Shown here: positions 36,948 to 48,685 of the stretch, one piece after another
Position numbering within the stretch: the stretch's first letter is position 1
Layout of the letters: the number at the start of each line of letters is the position of its first letter
Position numbers and translations under genes: made by a program
The notes under the pieces: model-generated
Seen by the model: only the letters and a program-made list of their open reading frames with translations
What the model was told of the DNA's origin: nothing
Database searches by the model: none
Assembly (NCBI GenBank): GCA_000017645.1
Contig: CP000781.1
Coordinates: forward strand, 682,001-746,000
DNA: 64,000 nt
Reading direction: 5' to 3'
Source: Xanthobacter autotrophicus Py2
GTDB taxonomy: Bacteria; Pseudomonadota; Alphaproteobacteria; Rhizobiales; Xanthobacteraceae

Positions 36948-39305
36948 CTATTCCGCGACGACGTAAGTATGGAGCCGCACGCGGCCGGATGCATCCGTCT
37001 CGCGATACAGGCCCTGGATCTCCACGTCGAAGCCGGGGAAGGTGTTGAAGCTCGCTTCGAACATCTTGAGATAGTCGATCATGGGCTTGGCCCGCTCGGT
37101 CAGCCGCTCGCCCGGCACGATGGTGGCGATGCCCGGCGGATAGACCACGAAGGGCGTGGTCGCGATGCGGCCGGAGATGGCGTCGATGGGCAGGTAGTCC
37201 ACGTCGTTGCGCACCAGGCAGCGGGCCGCGTCGTGGGGCGACAGCGCGATGTCCGGCAGGTGCGCGGCGGAAAATTGCATGGCCTGGAGTGCGCTCACAT
37301 TCGCGGCGCGGAAGAAGCGGTGCATCTCCCCGCACAGGTCGCGCAGCCGCACGCCCCCATAGCGGGCGGGACGACGGCGGAAAAATTCCGGGATCGCCTC
37401 TTCCAGAAGCGCATTCTCGTCATGCAGCTTCTTGAAGGCGACGAGGCCGGAGATGAGCGTGCCCGCCTTCGATGCCTCCACCCCAGGGGTGAGCAGGAAC
37501 AGCAGGGAATTAAGGTCGTTCTTCTCGGCGACGATGCGGTTCTCGCGCAGATATTGCGCCACCACGGGCGCCGGGATGCCGTGCTCGGCATAGGCGCCGG
37601 TGGCGCGGTCGAAGCCGGGGGTCAGAAGGGTCAGCTTGTTGGGGTCGGTCATGGCGAAACCCGCCGCCATGCCCTCGAAGCCATGCCAGGACGCGCCGGG
37701 GGTCAGGTGCCAGAAGGCGGGGTTGGTGGCGAGGAGATCGGTGGCGACGCTTTCCCACGGCACCTCATGCACCGCGCCGGGGCTCGACACGTCGGGGATG
37801 GCCACCCGGTCCGGCACGAACGGCTCGAAGAACCAGCGGCGCTCGGGGCGAAGCTCCTTCTCCTCGAACTCGCGGCGCACGGCTCGGATCTTCTTCCTGA
37901 GCTCGATGCCGAGGCGGATGGTGTCGTCCCACAGCACTTCACCGGACCGGCCCTTCATCATCTGCGCGCCCACGTCGAGGGAGGCGAACAAGGGATAGAA
38001 GGGCGAGGTGGAGGCGTGCTGCATGAAGCTCTCGTTGAAGCGCCGGTGCTCCACCCGCCGCTTCTGGCCGGTGATGTGCCGGTCCTTCATGTGGATCTGG
38101 GAGGCCTGCGAGAAGCTCGCCAGCTGCTTGTGGGTCGACTGGGTGGCGATGATGCCCGGCGCGTCGGGGCCGAGGTCGGCAAGGCCCATGGCGAAGCGGC
38201 CGGCATAGAGCGGGTGGAACTTCATGAAGCCCGCCCAGGCCTCGTCGAACAGGATGTAGTCGGTGAGGTGGCCGATGGCCTTGAGGATCATCTCGGCATT
38301 GTGGATGGTGCCGTCATAGGTGCACTGCTCCACCACCGCCACCCGGAACGGGCGCGGTTTCTGCCACGCGTCCGGATCCTTCACCAGGGGATGGGTGCGG
38401 ATGCGCTCGCGCAGGGCGGTCTCGTCCAGCGCGGCGAAGTCCATGGGGCCGATGAGGCCATGGGCGTTGCGCACGGTGGGCACATAGACCGGGATGCCGC
38501 CGGAGATCATCAGCGCGCCGTGGTGGGCGGCCTTGTGGTTGTTGCGGTCGAACAGCACCAGGTCGCCGTCGGTGACGAGGGCCGAAAGCGCAACCTTGTT
38601 GGAGGTGGAGGTGCCGTTGAGGACGAAATAGGTCTTCTCGGCGCCGAAGATCTTCGCCGCCTCCTTCTGCGCCGCCAGCGCCGGGCCCTCGTGGGTCAGG
38701 AGGTCGCCGAGGTCGAGCACGGAATTGTCGAGGTCGTCGCGGAACACCGCCTCGCCCAGATGCTCCATGAACACCCGGCCGATGGGGCTGCGGGAATAGA
38801 ACACGCCGCCATTGTGCCCGGGGCAGGTCCACAGCTGGTTGCCCTCTTCGGCATAGTCCACCAGCGCGCCGAAGAAGGGGGTCTTCAGCGTCTCGGCATA
38901 TTGCTTGAGCCGGCTGATGAGGTTCTTGGCGATGAAGGCGGGGGTTTCCTCGGAGAGGAAGACGTAGCCGTCGATGAAGTCCAGCACCTCCACCGGCACA
39001 TCCTCGAAGCGCTTGCGGCGGATCAGCAGGAGGATGGGGAAGTCGAGGCCGCGCCGGCGCATCAGGTTGATGAGGGCGGCGGTCTTGCCCTCCAGCCCCT
39101 TCTTGCCCCAGTCCACCAGCATGCAGCCGATGGCGGCATCGGTCTGCACCGCGATCTCGGCGTCTTCGAGGTTGCGCGCCTTCACCACCTCGAAGCCGGA
39201 ACGCTCGATCTCCGCGACGATCTGGTTGTAGCGGGCGCCCTCCAGATCCTCGGCGTCGAACACCGGGGTCGCGAACAGGAAGTTGAATCGCTTGAAATAG
39301 TCCAT
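36948..39305 (-). CDS. Orn/Lys/Arg decarboxylase, large biodegradative type
   Basis: The protein is 785 residues, starting at ATG 39305 (MDYFKRFNFLFATPVFDAED). It is a PLP enzyme that decarboxylates a basic amino acid, giving a polyamine or acid-stress amine. The N-terminal wing (flavodoxin-like) domain spans about 1-130. The PLP fold domain follows, with the Schiff-base Lys K393 in TQSTHKQLASFSQ. Other segments are NGTSTSNKVAL, FDRNNHKAAHHGA and YILFDEAWAGFMKFHPLY. The size fits AdiA/CadA/SpeF/SpeC-type enzymes. Whether it acts on Arg, Orn or Lys cannot be told by eye. The GNAT gene follows at 33 bp, with a hairpin 110 bp upstream. Confidence 0.9.
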   Translation of the reverse strand: MDYFKRFNFLFATPVFDAEDLEGARYNQIVAEIERSGFEVVKARNLEDAEIAVQTDAAIGCMLVDWGKKGLEGKTAALINLMRRRGLDFPILLLIRRKRFEDVPVEVLDFIDGYVFLSEETPAFIAKNLISRLKQYAETLKTPFFGALVDYAEEGNQLWTCPGHNGGVFYSRSPIGRVFMEHLGEAVFRDDLDNSVLDLGDLLTHEGPALAAQKEAAKIFGAEKTYFVLNGTSTSNKVALSALVTDGDLVLFDRNNHKAAHHGALMISGGIPVYVPTVRNAHGLIGPMDFAALDETALRERIRTHPLVKDPDAWQKPRPFRVAVVEQCTYDGTIHNAEMILKAIGHLTDYILFDEAWAGFMKFHPLYAGRFAMGLADLGPDAPGIIATQSTHKQLASFSQASQIHMKDRHITGQKRRVEHRRFNESFMQHASTSPFYPLFASLDVGAQMMKGRSGEVLWDDTIRLGIELRKKIRAVRREFEEKELRPERRWFFEPFVPDRVAIPDVSSPGAVHEVPWESVATDLLATNPAFWHLTPGASWHGFEGMAAGFAMTDPNKLTLLTPGFDRATGAYAEHGIPAPVVAQYLRENRIVAEKNDLNSLLFLLTPGVEASKAGTLISGLVAFKKLHDENALLEEAIPEFFRRRPARYGGVRLRDLCGEMHRFFRAANVSALQAMQFSAAHLPDIALSPHDAARCLVRNDVDYLPIDAISGRIATTPFVVYPPGIATIVPGERLTERAKPMIDYLKMFEASFNTFPGFDVEIQGLYRETDASGRVRLHTYVVAE

Positions 39306-39414
39306 GTGGGGCACCCGATCTGATCCGGCGGGAGATGTCGACTCCTTCCATGACAAGCCGGCGACAGAAGTGTGGCCATCCTCCGTCCGCCCCCGCTCCT
39401 GCCCCTGCGGGAGA

Positions 39415-39428
39415 CGGGGCGTTCCCCG
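39415..39428 (-). terminator. Short hairpin after livF
   Basis: Arms CGGGG and CCCCG with loop CGTT lie 8 bp past the livF stop and before the decarboxylase start at 39305. The hairpin is short and lacks a U-tract, so transcription may continue into the decarboxylase gene. Confidence 0.3.
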
Positions 39429-39436
39429 GCGGGAGA

Positions 39437-40133
<697 letters not shown>

Positions 40134-40141
<8 letters not shown>

Positions 40142-40970
40142 GGACCGGCTCCTTATGCTCCAGCTTGGCGGCGCTCTTGCCCAGATAGGCCTCGATCACA
40201 TTGGGATCGGCGCGGATCGCCGCCGGCGGGCCTTCCGCGATCAGGCGTCCGTAGTTGAGGCAGACGATGCGGTCGGAGACTTCCATCACCATGGGCATGT
40301 CGTGTTCCACCAGCAGGATGGTGACGCCCTCGTCCCGCACCTTGCGGATGAGCCGCACGAAACCCTGGGTCTCGGAGGCGTTCATGCCCGACACCGGCTC
40401 GTCCAGCAGCAGCATCTTCGGCTCCACCGCCAGCGCCAAAGCGAAGCCCACCAGGCGCTGCTCGCCGTAGGACAGCGATCCCGCCTTCTCGTCGGCGCGG
40501 GCGGCAAGGCCCACGAGGTCGAGGATGGCCTCGGCCCGCTCGCGCACCGCGGCTTCCGCGCGCCGGCCGCGCGGGGTGGGAAACAGGCGGTCGAGCAGCG
40601 CCACGTCGCCATGGCGGTTGAGGCCGATGAGCACGTTGTCACGCACCGTGTCGTCGGCGAACACACTGGTGCGCTGGAAGGTGCGGGCCAGGCCCAGCCG
40701 CGCGATCTCGTTGGGCCGGGTCTGCGAGAGGTCCTGCCCGCGAAACAGCACCCGACCCTGGGTGGGCTTGAGGAAGCCGGTCATGATGTTGAAGGCGGTG
40801 GTCTTGCCGGCGCCATTGGGGCCGATGAGGCTCACGATCTCGCCTGCGTGCACGTCGAAATGCAGGTCGGCGATGGCGGTGAGGCCACCGAACCGCATGC
40901 CCACATGCTCCACATTGAGGATGGCCGTGCCCGCAGGATGGCTCATGGGCGTGCTCTCACGCGTGCTCAT
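40134..40970 (-). CDS. livG: Branched-chain-type ABC transporter ATPase LivG
   Basis: The protein is 278 residues, starting at ATG 40970, which overlaps the livM stop (ATGA); ATG 40946 is an alternative. It has Walker A (GPNGAGKTTAF), a signature region (SLSYGEQRLVGFALALA) and Walker B (MLLLDEPVSGMN). The GMRFGGLTAIADL opening and the extra insert are typical of LivG rather than LivF. It is the second ATPase of the importer. Confidence 0.92.
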
Positions 40971-42010
40971 GGGTTGGCTCCCGCTTCGGCGTTCTTTGCC
41001 GGGATCTTGGCCTCGGCGGCCGCCGGCCTGCGGCGGAGGGCGAGGCTCTCCAGAGCCGGCACGATGCCCCGTGGCATCAGGAACAGGATGGCGATGAGGA
41101 TGGCGCCGTAGACGATCCATTGCGCTTCCGGCGCCATCACCGGCCGCAGCGCCACCGGCAGCAGGCCGAACAGGATGCCGCCCACCAGCGGGCCGGCCAG
41201 CGTGCCCTTGCCGCCCGACACCACCATGATGACCATGGTGACGGTGTAGGAGAACAGGAACACGTCCGGATCGATGATGCGGATGTAATGGGCATAGAGG
41301 CTGCCCGCCGCCCCGGCCATGGCGGCGGAGATGGTGGCCGCCACGGTGAGGGTGCGGGTGGCGTTGATGCCGAGGGAGAGGGCGAGGGATTCGTTCTCCT
41401 TCAGCCCGCGCATGGCCCTGCCGAAGCGCGAGGCCACCAGCCGGGCGATGATGAGATAGCTCACCGCCGCCACCGCCAGCACCAGGTAGTAGTTCTGCAT
41501 CTTGGAGCGCAGCGCCACGTCGCCGAGGCCGGGCACCGGCAGCACCATGTTGGGGATGGCGGTGAGGGCGAGCGGGCCCTGCGTCAGCTCCACCCAGTTC
41601 AGCGCCACCAGCCGCACCACCTCGGCGAACGAGATGGTGACGATGACGAAATAGGCGCCCCGCACCCGGAACGACAGCCGGCCGATGAGATAGCCGCACA
41701 GTCCCGTAAGGCCGACGGCCAGCACGAAGCCCATCAGCGGCGATCCGCCCTCGTGGGTCACCCGCAGACCGAACGGCAGGCTCACGTCGAAGCCCAGAGC
41801 GGTGAGCGCGCTCACATAGGCGCCGATGCCGAAGAAGGCCACGTGCCCGAGGCTGAGCTGCCCGGTGAAGCCGAGCAGCAGGTTCAGGCTCATGGCGCAG
41901 ATGGTGAGGATGCCCGTGATGATGAGGGCATTGAGCAGATAGGGGTCCTTGAGCCCGAGCGGGACCAGGGCGAAGACCACGAGGAAGAGGGGGGCGATGA
42001 AGCGCGTCAT
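40967..42010 (-). CDS. livM: Branched-chain-type ABC transporter permease LivM
   Basis: The protein is 347 residues, starting at ATG 42010, which overlaps the livH stop by 4 bp. There are about ten transmembrane segments (PLFLVVFALVPLG, LLGFTGQLSLGHVAFFGIGA). The LivM EAA-like cytoplasmic loop reads GRAMRGLKENESLALSLGIN, and the tail VVSGGKGTLAGPLVGGILFG is conserved. It forms the channel with LivH. Confidence 0.92.
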   Translation of the reverse strand: MTRFIAPLFLVVFALVPLGLKDPYLLNALIITGILTICAMSLNLLLGFTGQLSLGHVAFFGIGAYVSALTALGFDVSLPFGLRVTHEGGSPLMGFVLAVGLTGLCGYLIGRLSFRVRGAYFVIVTISFAEVVRLVALNWVELTQGPLALTAIPNMVLPVPGLGDVALRSKMQNYYLVLAVAAVSYLIIARLVASRFGRAMRGLKENESLALSLGINATRTLTVAATISAAMAGAAGSLYAHYIRIIDPDVFLFSYTVTMVIMVVSGGKGTLAGPLVGGILFGLLPVALRPVMAPEAQWIVYGAILIAILFLMPRGIVPALESLALRRRPAAAEAKIPAKNAEAGANP

Positions 42011-42879
42011 CCGATCCGCTCCGCGCGGGCGAACAGGCCGGTGGGCTTCACCAGCAGCACCGCGATGATGATGAGGAAGCCCATGGCGTCGCGATAGCCC
42101 GAGGAGATGTAGCCGGCGCCCAGCTCCTCGGCGAAGGCGAGGATGAAGCCGCCGATGGTCGCCCCGGAGATGGAGCCGAGCCCGCCGAGGATGACGATGG
42201 CGAAGGCCTTCACAGCCGCCAGCTCGCCCATCTGCGGGGTCACCACATAGACCGGCCCCAGGAGCGCCCCGGCCGCCGCCGCCAGCGCCGAGCCGATGGC
42301 GAAGGTGGCGGTGTAGATGAGGGAGACGTTCACTCCCATCAGCGCCGCAGTGTCGTGGTCCTGGAAGGTGGCGCGCATGGCGCGGCCGAGCCGCGTGCCG
42401 TTGATGGTGAAATAGGTGATGGCGATGAGGGCGACCGCCGCCGCCAGCACGAACAGGTTCACGTAGGACAAGGACACCGGCCCGATGACCAGCGGCTGCG
42501 CCGGGAACGGGGTCGGCACCGCCTTGGCGACGCCACCGAAGATCCAAAGCGTGCCCGACTGCATGATGATGCCGGCGCCGATCATCACCAGCATGGTGGT
42601 GTCGATGTCGGAGCGGCGCAGCGGCCGCAGCAGCGTGAATTCGATGAAGGCCCCGAGCAGCAGGCCCGCCACCAGCGCCACGGGGAGCGCGACGAAGAAG
42701 TTGAGGCCCAGCGCCACCGCCGCCAGATACATGGCGTAGCCGCCAAAGGTGTAGAGCGCGCCGTGGGTGAAGTTCACCACGTTCATGATGCCAAAGATCA
42801 AGGTGAGGCCGATGCCCAGCAGCGCATAGGTGCCACCCAGCACCAGCGCGTTCAGGATGTGTTGCAGCAATTGGTCCAT
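42007..42879 (-). CDS. livH: Branched-chain-type ABC transporter permease LivH
   Basis: The protein is 290 residues. It has LivH features: LLQHILNALVLGGTYALLGI at the N-terminus, LIFGIMNVVNFTHGALYTFG, GTRLGRAMRATFQDHDTAAL (ATPase-contact loop) and VILGGLGSISGATIGGFILA. It pairs with LivM. It is separated from livK by 182 bp that contain a hairpin, common where the binding protein must be made in excess. Confidence 0.92.
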   Translation of the reverse strand: MDQLLQHILNALVLGGTYALLGIGLTLIFGIMNVVNFTHGALYTFGGYAMYLAAVALGLNFFVALPVALVAGLLLGAFIEFTLLRPLRRSDIDTTMLVMIGAGIIMQSGTLWIFGGVAKAVPTPFPAQPLVIGPVSLSYVNLFVLAAAVALIAITYFTINGTRLGRAMRATFQDHDTAALMGVNVSLIYTATFAIGSALAAAAGALLGPVYVVTPQMGELAAVKAFAIVILGGLGSISGATIGGFILAFAEELGAGYISSGYRDAMGFLIIIAVLLVKPTGLFARAERIG

Positions 42880-43020
42880 CTGGCCTGTCCGTCTGGCATT
42901 CGAGGCGGTGCGGCCTTGCGGGCCACGGAAGCGGGAAACCTAGAGAGGGGAACCGGGAGCGGGGTGAGGGAAGGTTTGCGATCAGGGCAGTTGACGGCAC
43001 CCGATCCCCCACCCCGGCGC

Positions 43021-43038
43021 CCCCGCGCAAAGGCGGGG
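43021..43038 (-). other. Hairpin in the livK-livH gap
   Basis: Arms CCCCGC and GCGGGG with a 6-nt loop lie 24 bp past the livK stop, inside the 182-bp gap before livH. Such a structure may slow decay of, or partly terminate, the transcript to raise binding-protein levels over membrane subunits. This is inference from position. Confidence 0.4.
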
Positions 43039-43061
43039 GAAGCGCCGGTCGAGGGCGGGCA

Positions 43062-44222
43062 TCAGCCGCCGAGCTGAACCTGCTTCACCTTCCCGTCGGT
43101 GATCTCGATCAGGTACACGTTGGGCTTCGACTGGCCGCTCTCCTTGCCGGCCGGGCCGCTCTTGGCGAACTTGATGGGGCCGTTGAGGCCCACCATGTCG
43201 ACCTTCCAGAAACCCTTCTGGATGGAGGCGGGATCGGTGCCGCCGCCGGCCGCGATGGCAGCCGCCACGGTGCGGATGCCGTCATAGCCGCGGAAGCTCT
43301 CGGTGGCGCCGGCAAACTCGAAGCCGCGCTTCTTCCACTCGCCGAGGAAATAGGCGGTGGCCTCGGGGTTCGGGGTCTTCTCCGGCCACCAGGGCAGGAA
43401 GGTGGTGAGGTGCATGGTGTTGTCGGCCGCAGGTCCCGCCTGGGCGATGATCTGGTCCGGGTTCTGCGAGCCGCCGGTGGTGATGACGCGCTTCTTCAGG
43501 CCGAGGGCGGCCATCTGCTTGAACAGCAGGGTCAGCTGGTCCACGGCGCTGGTCACCATGATGGTGTCGGCATCGGAGGCCTTCAGCTTGGAGAGCTGGG
43601 CGCTCATGTCCTGGGCCGACTGGTCCATGGTCTCGGTCAGGCCGACCTCCACGCCGTTGGCCTTCAGCATCTTGGAGAAGTCGGCGGCGGCGCCGCGACC
43701 CCAGTCATTGTTGATGACGAGGAAGTCCACCTTCTTCAGCCCGAGCTTCTTGGCGATGGGCTCGAACGCATCGGCCTCCACCGAGGACGGCGGCGAGATG
43801 CGGAAGATGAAGGGATTGCCGGAGGTGGTAATCTTGCCGGAGGAGGAGGTCTCCACCAGCATGGGTACCTGGTATTCCTCCAGCTTCGGCATGGTGGCCA
43901 GCGTCAGGCTGGAGCCCCAGGAGCCCATCAGCACCGGCACCTTGTCGGAGGTGATGAGCTTTTCCGCCACCGAGGCAGCCTCGGTGGGGTTGCTCTTGTT
44001 GTCCTCGATGACGAGCTCGATCTTCTTGCCAAGCACGCCACCCTTGGCGTTGATCTCGTCGGCGGCGATCTTGGCGCCGTTCACCACATAGGTGCCGGAG
44101 GCCGCGAAGGCGCCGGTGAGGGGCTCGTTGACGCCGATCTTGATGGTGTCGGCGGCCATCGCCGTGCCGGCGAGGAGGCTGAAGGCGAGGGCCGCGAGTG
44201 TCGTCCTGCGCGAAATCATCAT
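43062..44222 (-). CDS. livK: Periplasmic substrate-binding protein, LivK-like
   Basis: The protein is 386 residues, starting at 44222 after GGAG (ATG 44219 is possible). The signal peptide reads MMISRRTTLAALAFSLLAGT with cleavage after AMA. The type-I periplasmic-binding fold follows: IKIGVNEPLTGAFAASGTYV, GWGSSLTLATMPKLEEY-like region, and ITTGGSQNPDQIIAQAGPAA. It captures the transported compound for LivHMGF. It begins 31 bp after the fused CoxS-CoxG gene, so the importer is expressed with the Mo hydroxylase. The ligand is unknown. Confidence 0.9.
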   Translation of the reverse strand: MMISRRTTLAALAFSLLAGTAMAADTIKIGVNEPLTGAFAASGTYVVNGAKIAADEINAKGGVLGKKIELVIEDNKSNPTEAASVAEKLITSDKVPVLMGSWGSSLTLATMPKLEEYQVPMLVETSSSGKITTSGNPFIFRISPPSSVEADAFEPIAKKLGLKKVDFLVINNDWGRGAAADFSKMLKANGVEVGLTETMDQSAQDMSAQLSKLKASDADTIMVTSAVDQLTLLFKQMAALGLKKRVITTGGSQNPDQIIAQAGPAADNTMHLTTFLPWWPEKTPNPEATAYFLGEWKKRGFEFAGATESFRGYDGIRTVAAAIAAGGGTDPASIQKGFWKVDMVGLNGPIKFAKSGPAGKESGQSKPNVYLIEITDGKVKQVQLGG

Positions 44223-44253
44223 GATGGTCTCCAGTCTCATTGGGCAGTCAGGG

Positions 44254-45467
<1,214 letters not shown>

Positions 45468-45471
<4 letters not shown>

Positions 45472-46331
45472 GCGGCGCTCCGCGTCTCGGTGAAGAGGTT
45501 CGCCGCCTGCGCAGCGGCGCGGCGCAGCACCTCCACATGCACGTGGCGGTCGACCGCATCGTCCATGCCGGCGGCGGTGAGGGCGGCGTCGGCGGCGGCT
45601 GCGTCGAAGCGGGCGGCAAAACCGGCATCGATGCGGCCGCCAAAGAGGAAGCCGGCATCGGGGAAGACGAGGGGCGGGGCGTCGATGGCGCCCATCAGCG
45701 CGCGACAGGTTCCCGCTGCCGGGTCCACCAGCACGGCGCCGATGGCGTGGGCGAACTCGCCCACCTTCCGGCAGTGCTTCACATAGCCGAAGCGCGCGGA
45801 GGCGGGCACCTTGGGCACCCGCACGGCGACGAGGATTTCCCCGGCCGCCAGTGCGGTCGAAAGAGCGCCCGTGAAAAACTGCGCCAGGGTGAGGCGCCGG
45901 GTGCCGGCGGGGCCGGCGATCTCCACTTCGGCGCCGAGGGCGGACAGGGCATTCACCCAGTCGGCTGCGGGGTCGGCATGGGCAAGGCTTCCGCCGATGG
46001 TGCCGCGATTGCGCACCGCGCGATAGGCGATGCCGCCCGCCACCCTGCGCAGGACGTGCGCGCCCACGTCCGGAGCCCGCCCGTCTTCCACGTCCGCATG
46101 GGTGACGAGGGCGCCATAGACGATGTTGCCCGGCTCCTCGCGCACCGTGCGCAAGGCGTCGATGCCGGTGAGGTCCACGACCAGGTCGGGCGCGGCGAGG
46201 CGCAGGTTCAGCATGGGGCCGAGGGACTGCGAGCCGGCCATGGCCTTCGCCCCGTCGCCGCCGGTGGCGAGGAGAGCCGTGGCACCGGCGATGTCGCGCG
46301 GACGCTCCAGGCGGAAGGGCGCGGGCTTCAT
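45468..46331 (-). CDS. Mo-hydroxylase medium subunit (FAD-binding, CoxM-like)
   Basis: The protein is 287 residues. It has FAD-binding segments of the xanthine-dehydrogenase family: ATGGDGAKAMAGSQSLGPML (first flavin loop) and AYRAVRNRGTIGGSLAHADP (second flavin loop, TIGGSLAHADP being diagnostic). The C-terminal domain is CO-dehydrogenase flavoprotein-like. It passes electrons from the Fe-S clusters to a quinone or other acceptor. The stop and start codons overlap both neighbours by 4 bp, so it is the middle gene of a coupled L-M-S set. Confidence 0.92.
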
Positions 46332-48685
46332 GCGGCGCTCCTGCGGCTGGCGCGGGCCGCAAGCACGCTCTCGACGATGCGGCGCGGGGTGACGGGCGCG
46401 CGCAGCATCTCGCTTCCCAGCGGGCGCAGCGCGTCGTTGATGGCGTTGGCGATGGCCGCCGGCGGCGCGATGGCACCGCCTTCGCCGATGCCCTTCACGC
46501 CGAATGTCGTGTAGGGCGAGGGCGTCGCCATATGATCGATGAAGGGCAGGGGCACTTCCGGCGCGCCGGGCAGCAGATAGTCCGCCAGCGTCGATGCCAG
46601 GGGCTGGCCGGAGCTGTCGAAGGGCATTTCCTCGTAAAGCGCGGTGCCGATGCCCTGGGCGAGGCCGCCGAGGATCTGCCCGTCCACCACCATGGGATTC
46701 ACCAGCGTGCCGCCATCTTCCACGATGACGTAGTCGAGGATCTCCACCTCGCCCAGCTCCGGATCCACCGCCACCACCACCGCATGGGCGGCATAGCTGA
46801 AGGTGCCACTGTCGCGCTGCGGCTTGTAGCCGGCGGTGACTTCCAGCCCGTGGGGATCCACGTCCGCCGGCAGGTCCTGCGGGCGGCGGTACCAGGTATG
46901 GGCGATCTGGCTGATGGTCACATCGCCCGCCGGGCCGACCACGCGCCGGTTTTCGAGACGCACCTGATCCACGGGCGCCTGCAGCATGTGGGCGCCGATG
47001 CGCCGGACACGCTCGGCGAGTTCCGTGCAGGCGGTGGCCACCGCCCCGCCCGCCATCACCATCACCCGCGAGCCCCAGCTTCCCGTGGAATAGGGAGTCA
47101 TGGCGGTGTCGCCGTGCACCAGCCGGGTGCGGGCGACCGGAATGCCGAGGATTTCGTGCGCCACCTGGGCCAGCGTGGTCTCCAGCCCCTGGCCGTGGGA
47201 ATGGGCGCCGATGCGCAGTTCCAGCCCGCCGTCGGGGGTGAGGCGTGCGCCGGCCTGCTCGTGGCCGGGCACCATGGGAATGCCCCAACCGGAATAGACC
47301 GAGGTGCCGTGCGCCGCCTGCTCGCAATAGATGGAGAGGCCGAGGCCGATGCGCCGGCCATCCGCCTCGCCCGCCGTCTGGCGCGCGCGCACCGCATCCG
47401 CCCTGATGGCGTCGAGGGCGCGATGGAGCGCCTGGGGATAGTCGCCGCTGTCGAAATGCTTCTTGGTGATGTTGTCGAACGGCATCTGCTCGGGCCGCAC
47501 GAGGTTCTTCAGCCGCACCACTTCGGGGGCAAGGCCCAGCTCCGCAGCCAGCGCATCCAGCGCCACTTCCAGTGCGAAGCACACGCCGGTGCGCGCCACG
47601 CCGCGATAGGGCAGGATGGGGCACTTGTTGGTGGCCACCGACCAGGTGCGGCAGCGGTAGGCGGGAAAGTCGTAGGGGCCGGGCAGGATGCTCGCCACCT
47701 GCGCGGCCTCAAGGCACGCGGAGAAGGGATAGGCGGAATAGGCGCCGCTATCCACGCTCGCCTCGCAGTCGATGCCGCGCAACGTCCCGTCGCGCTCGGC
47801 ATAGAGCGTGATCTCGTAATGGTGCTCGCGGCAATTGGCGTTGGCGGTGAGGTGTTCGCGCCGGTCTTCCAGCCAGCGCACCGGGCGGCGCAGCTTCTGC
47901 GCCAGCCAGCCGAGGCAGACCTCCTCCGCCAGCAGGATGGCCTTGTAGCCGAAGCCTCCGCCCACATCCGGGGAGATGATGCGGATCTGGCCTTCTTCCA
48001 TCGAGAGGCATTCGGAGAGGCCTGAGCGCACGATGTGCGGCATCTGGCTGGCGGTGTGCACCACCAGCTGGTCGCTGCGGTGGTCGAAATGGATGATGGC
48101 GCCGCGCCCCTCGATGGGAGCCATGCATTGGCGCGCGGTGGAAATGGTGCGCGAGACCTTCACCGGCGCGTCGAAGGCGGCCTCGATATTGATGTTCACG
48201 AGGCTTTCGAGGAAGACGTTGTCGCCCCAATGCTCGTGCACGAGGCGCGCGCCGGGCTTGCGCGCCTCCAGCATGTCGTGGAGGGCGGGCAGCTCCTCGA
48301 GATCCAGCTCCACGCGGGCGGCCATGTCCTCGGCCTCGGCGCGGGTGTCGGCGACGCATATGGCGATCAATTCGCCCACCTGCCGCACCTTGCCGAGGGC
48401 CAGCACCGGCTGTTCGGACACCTTGAAGCCCGGTAGTCCGGAGACGGCGCGGATGGGCTTCACCCCGTCGAGATCGGCGGCGGTGAAGACGCGGCCCTTC
48501 AGGTCGTCCGGCACGTGGATGGCGCAGATGCGGGCATGGGCCAAAGGGCTGCGGACGAAGGCCACGTCCTGCATGCCGGTCATGCGGATATCGGCGATGA
48601 ACTGGCCGCGCCCGCGCATCAGCCGGTCGTCTTCCTTGCGGGGAAGACGGGCGCCGACGCCTTCGTGCATCTGGGTCTCGCTCAT
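46328..48685 (-). CDS. Mo-hydroxylase large (molybdopterin) subunit
   Basis: The protein is 785 residues. It is a xanthine-dehydrogenase-family catalytic subunit carrying Mo-pyranopterin cytosine dinucleotide. It has the ARLPRKEDDRLMRGRGQFIA start, GGGFGYKAILLAEEVC and the catalytic Glu in GIGEGGAIAPPAAI. The active-site loop reads PYRGVARTG rather than the AYRCSFR of true CO dehydrogenase or the AYRGAGR of the form II group. It is therefore not a CO oxidiser; it probably hydroxylates a small heterocycle or aldehyde. The substrate must be inferred from the operon context. Confidence 0.9.
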   Translation of the reverse strand: MSETQMHEGVGARLPRKEDDRLMRGRGQFIADIRMTGMQDVAFVRSPLAHARICAIHVPDDLKGRVFTAADLDGVKPIRAVSGLPGFKVSEQPVLALGKVRQVGELIAICVADTRAEAEDMAARVELDLEELPALHDMLEARKPGARLVHEHWGDNVFLESLVNINIEAAFDAPVKVSRTISTARQCMAPIEGRGAIIHFDHRSDQLVVHTASQMPHIVRSGLSECLSMEEGQIRIISPDVGGGFGYKAILLAEEVCLGWLAQKLRRPVRWLEDRREHLTANANCREHHYEITLYAERDGTLRGIDCEASVDSGAYSAYPFSACLEAAQVASILPGPYDFPAYRCRTWSVATNKCPILPYRGVARTGVCFALEVALDALAAELGLAPEVVRLKNLVRPEQMPFDNITKKHFDSGDYPQALHRALDAIRADAVRARQTAGEADGRRIGLGLSIYCEQAAHGTSVYSGWGIPMVPGHEQAGARLTPDGGLELRIGAHSHGQGLETTLAQVAHEILGIPVARTRLVHGDTAMTPYSTGSWGSRVMVMAGGAVATACTELAERVRRIGAHMLQAPVDQVRLENRRVVGPAGDVTISQIAHTWYRRPQDLPADVDPHGLEVTAGYKPQRDSGTFSYAAHAVVVAVDPELGEVEILDYVIVEDGGTLVNPMVVDGQILGGLAQGIGTALYEEMPFDSSGQPLASTLADYLLPGAPEVPLPFIDHMATPSPYTTFGVKGIGEGGAIAPPAAIANAINDALRPLGSEMLRAPVTPRRIVESVLAARASRRSAA

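Noticed and set aside
36414-39323. 969-residue plus-strand frame opposite the decarboxylase
   Set aside because: Antisense shadow; the opposite strand encodes a full PLP decarboxylase with its catalytic Lys.
46328-48685. Carbon-monoxide dehydrogenase large subunit
   Set aside because: The active-site loop PYRGVARTG lacks the AYRCSFR signature of true CO dehydrogenase.
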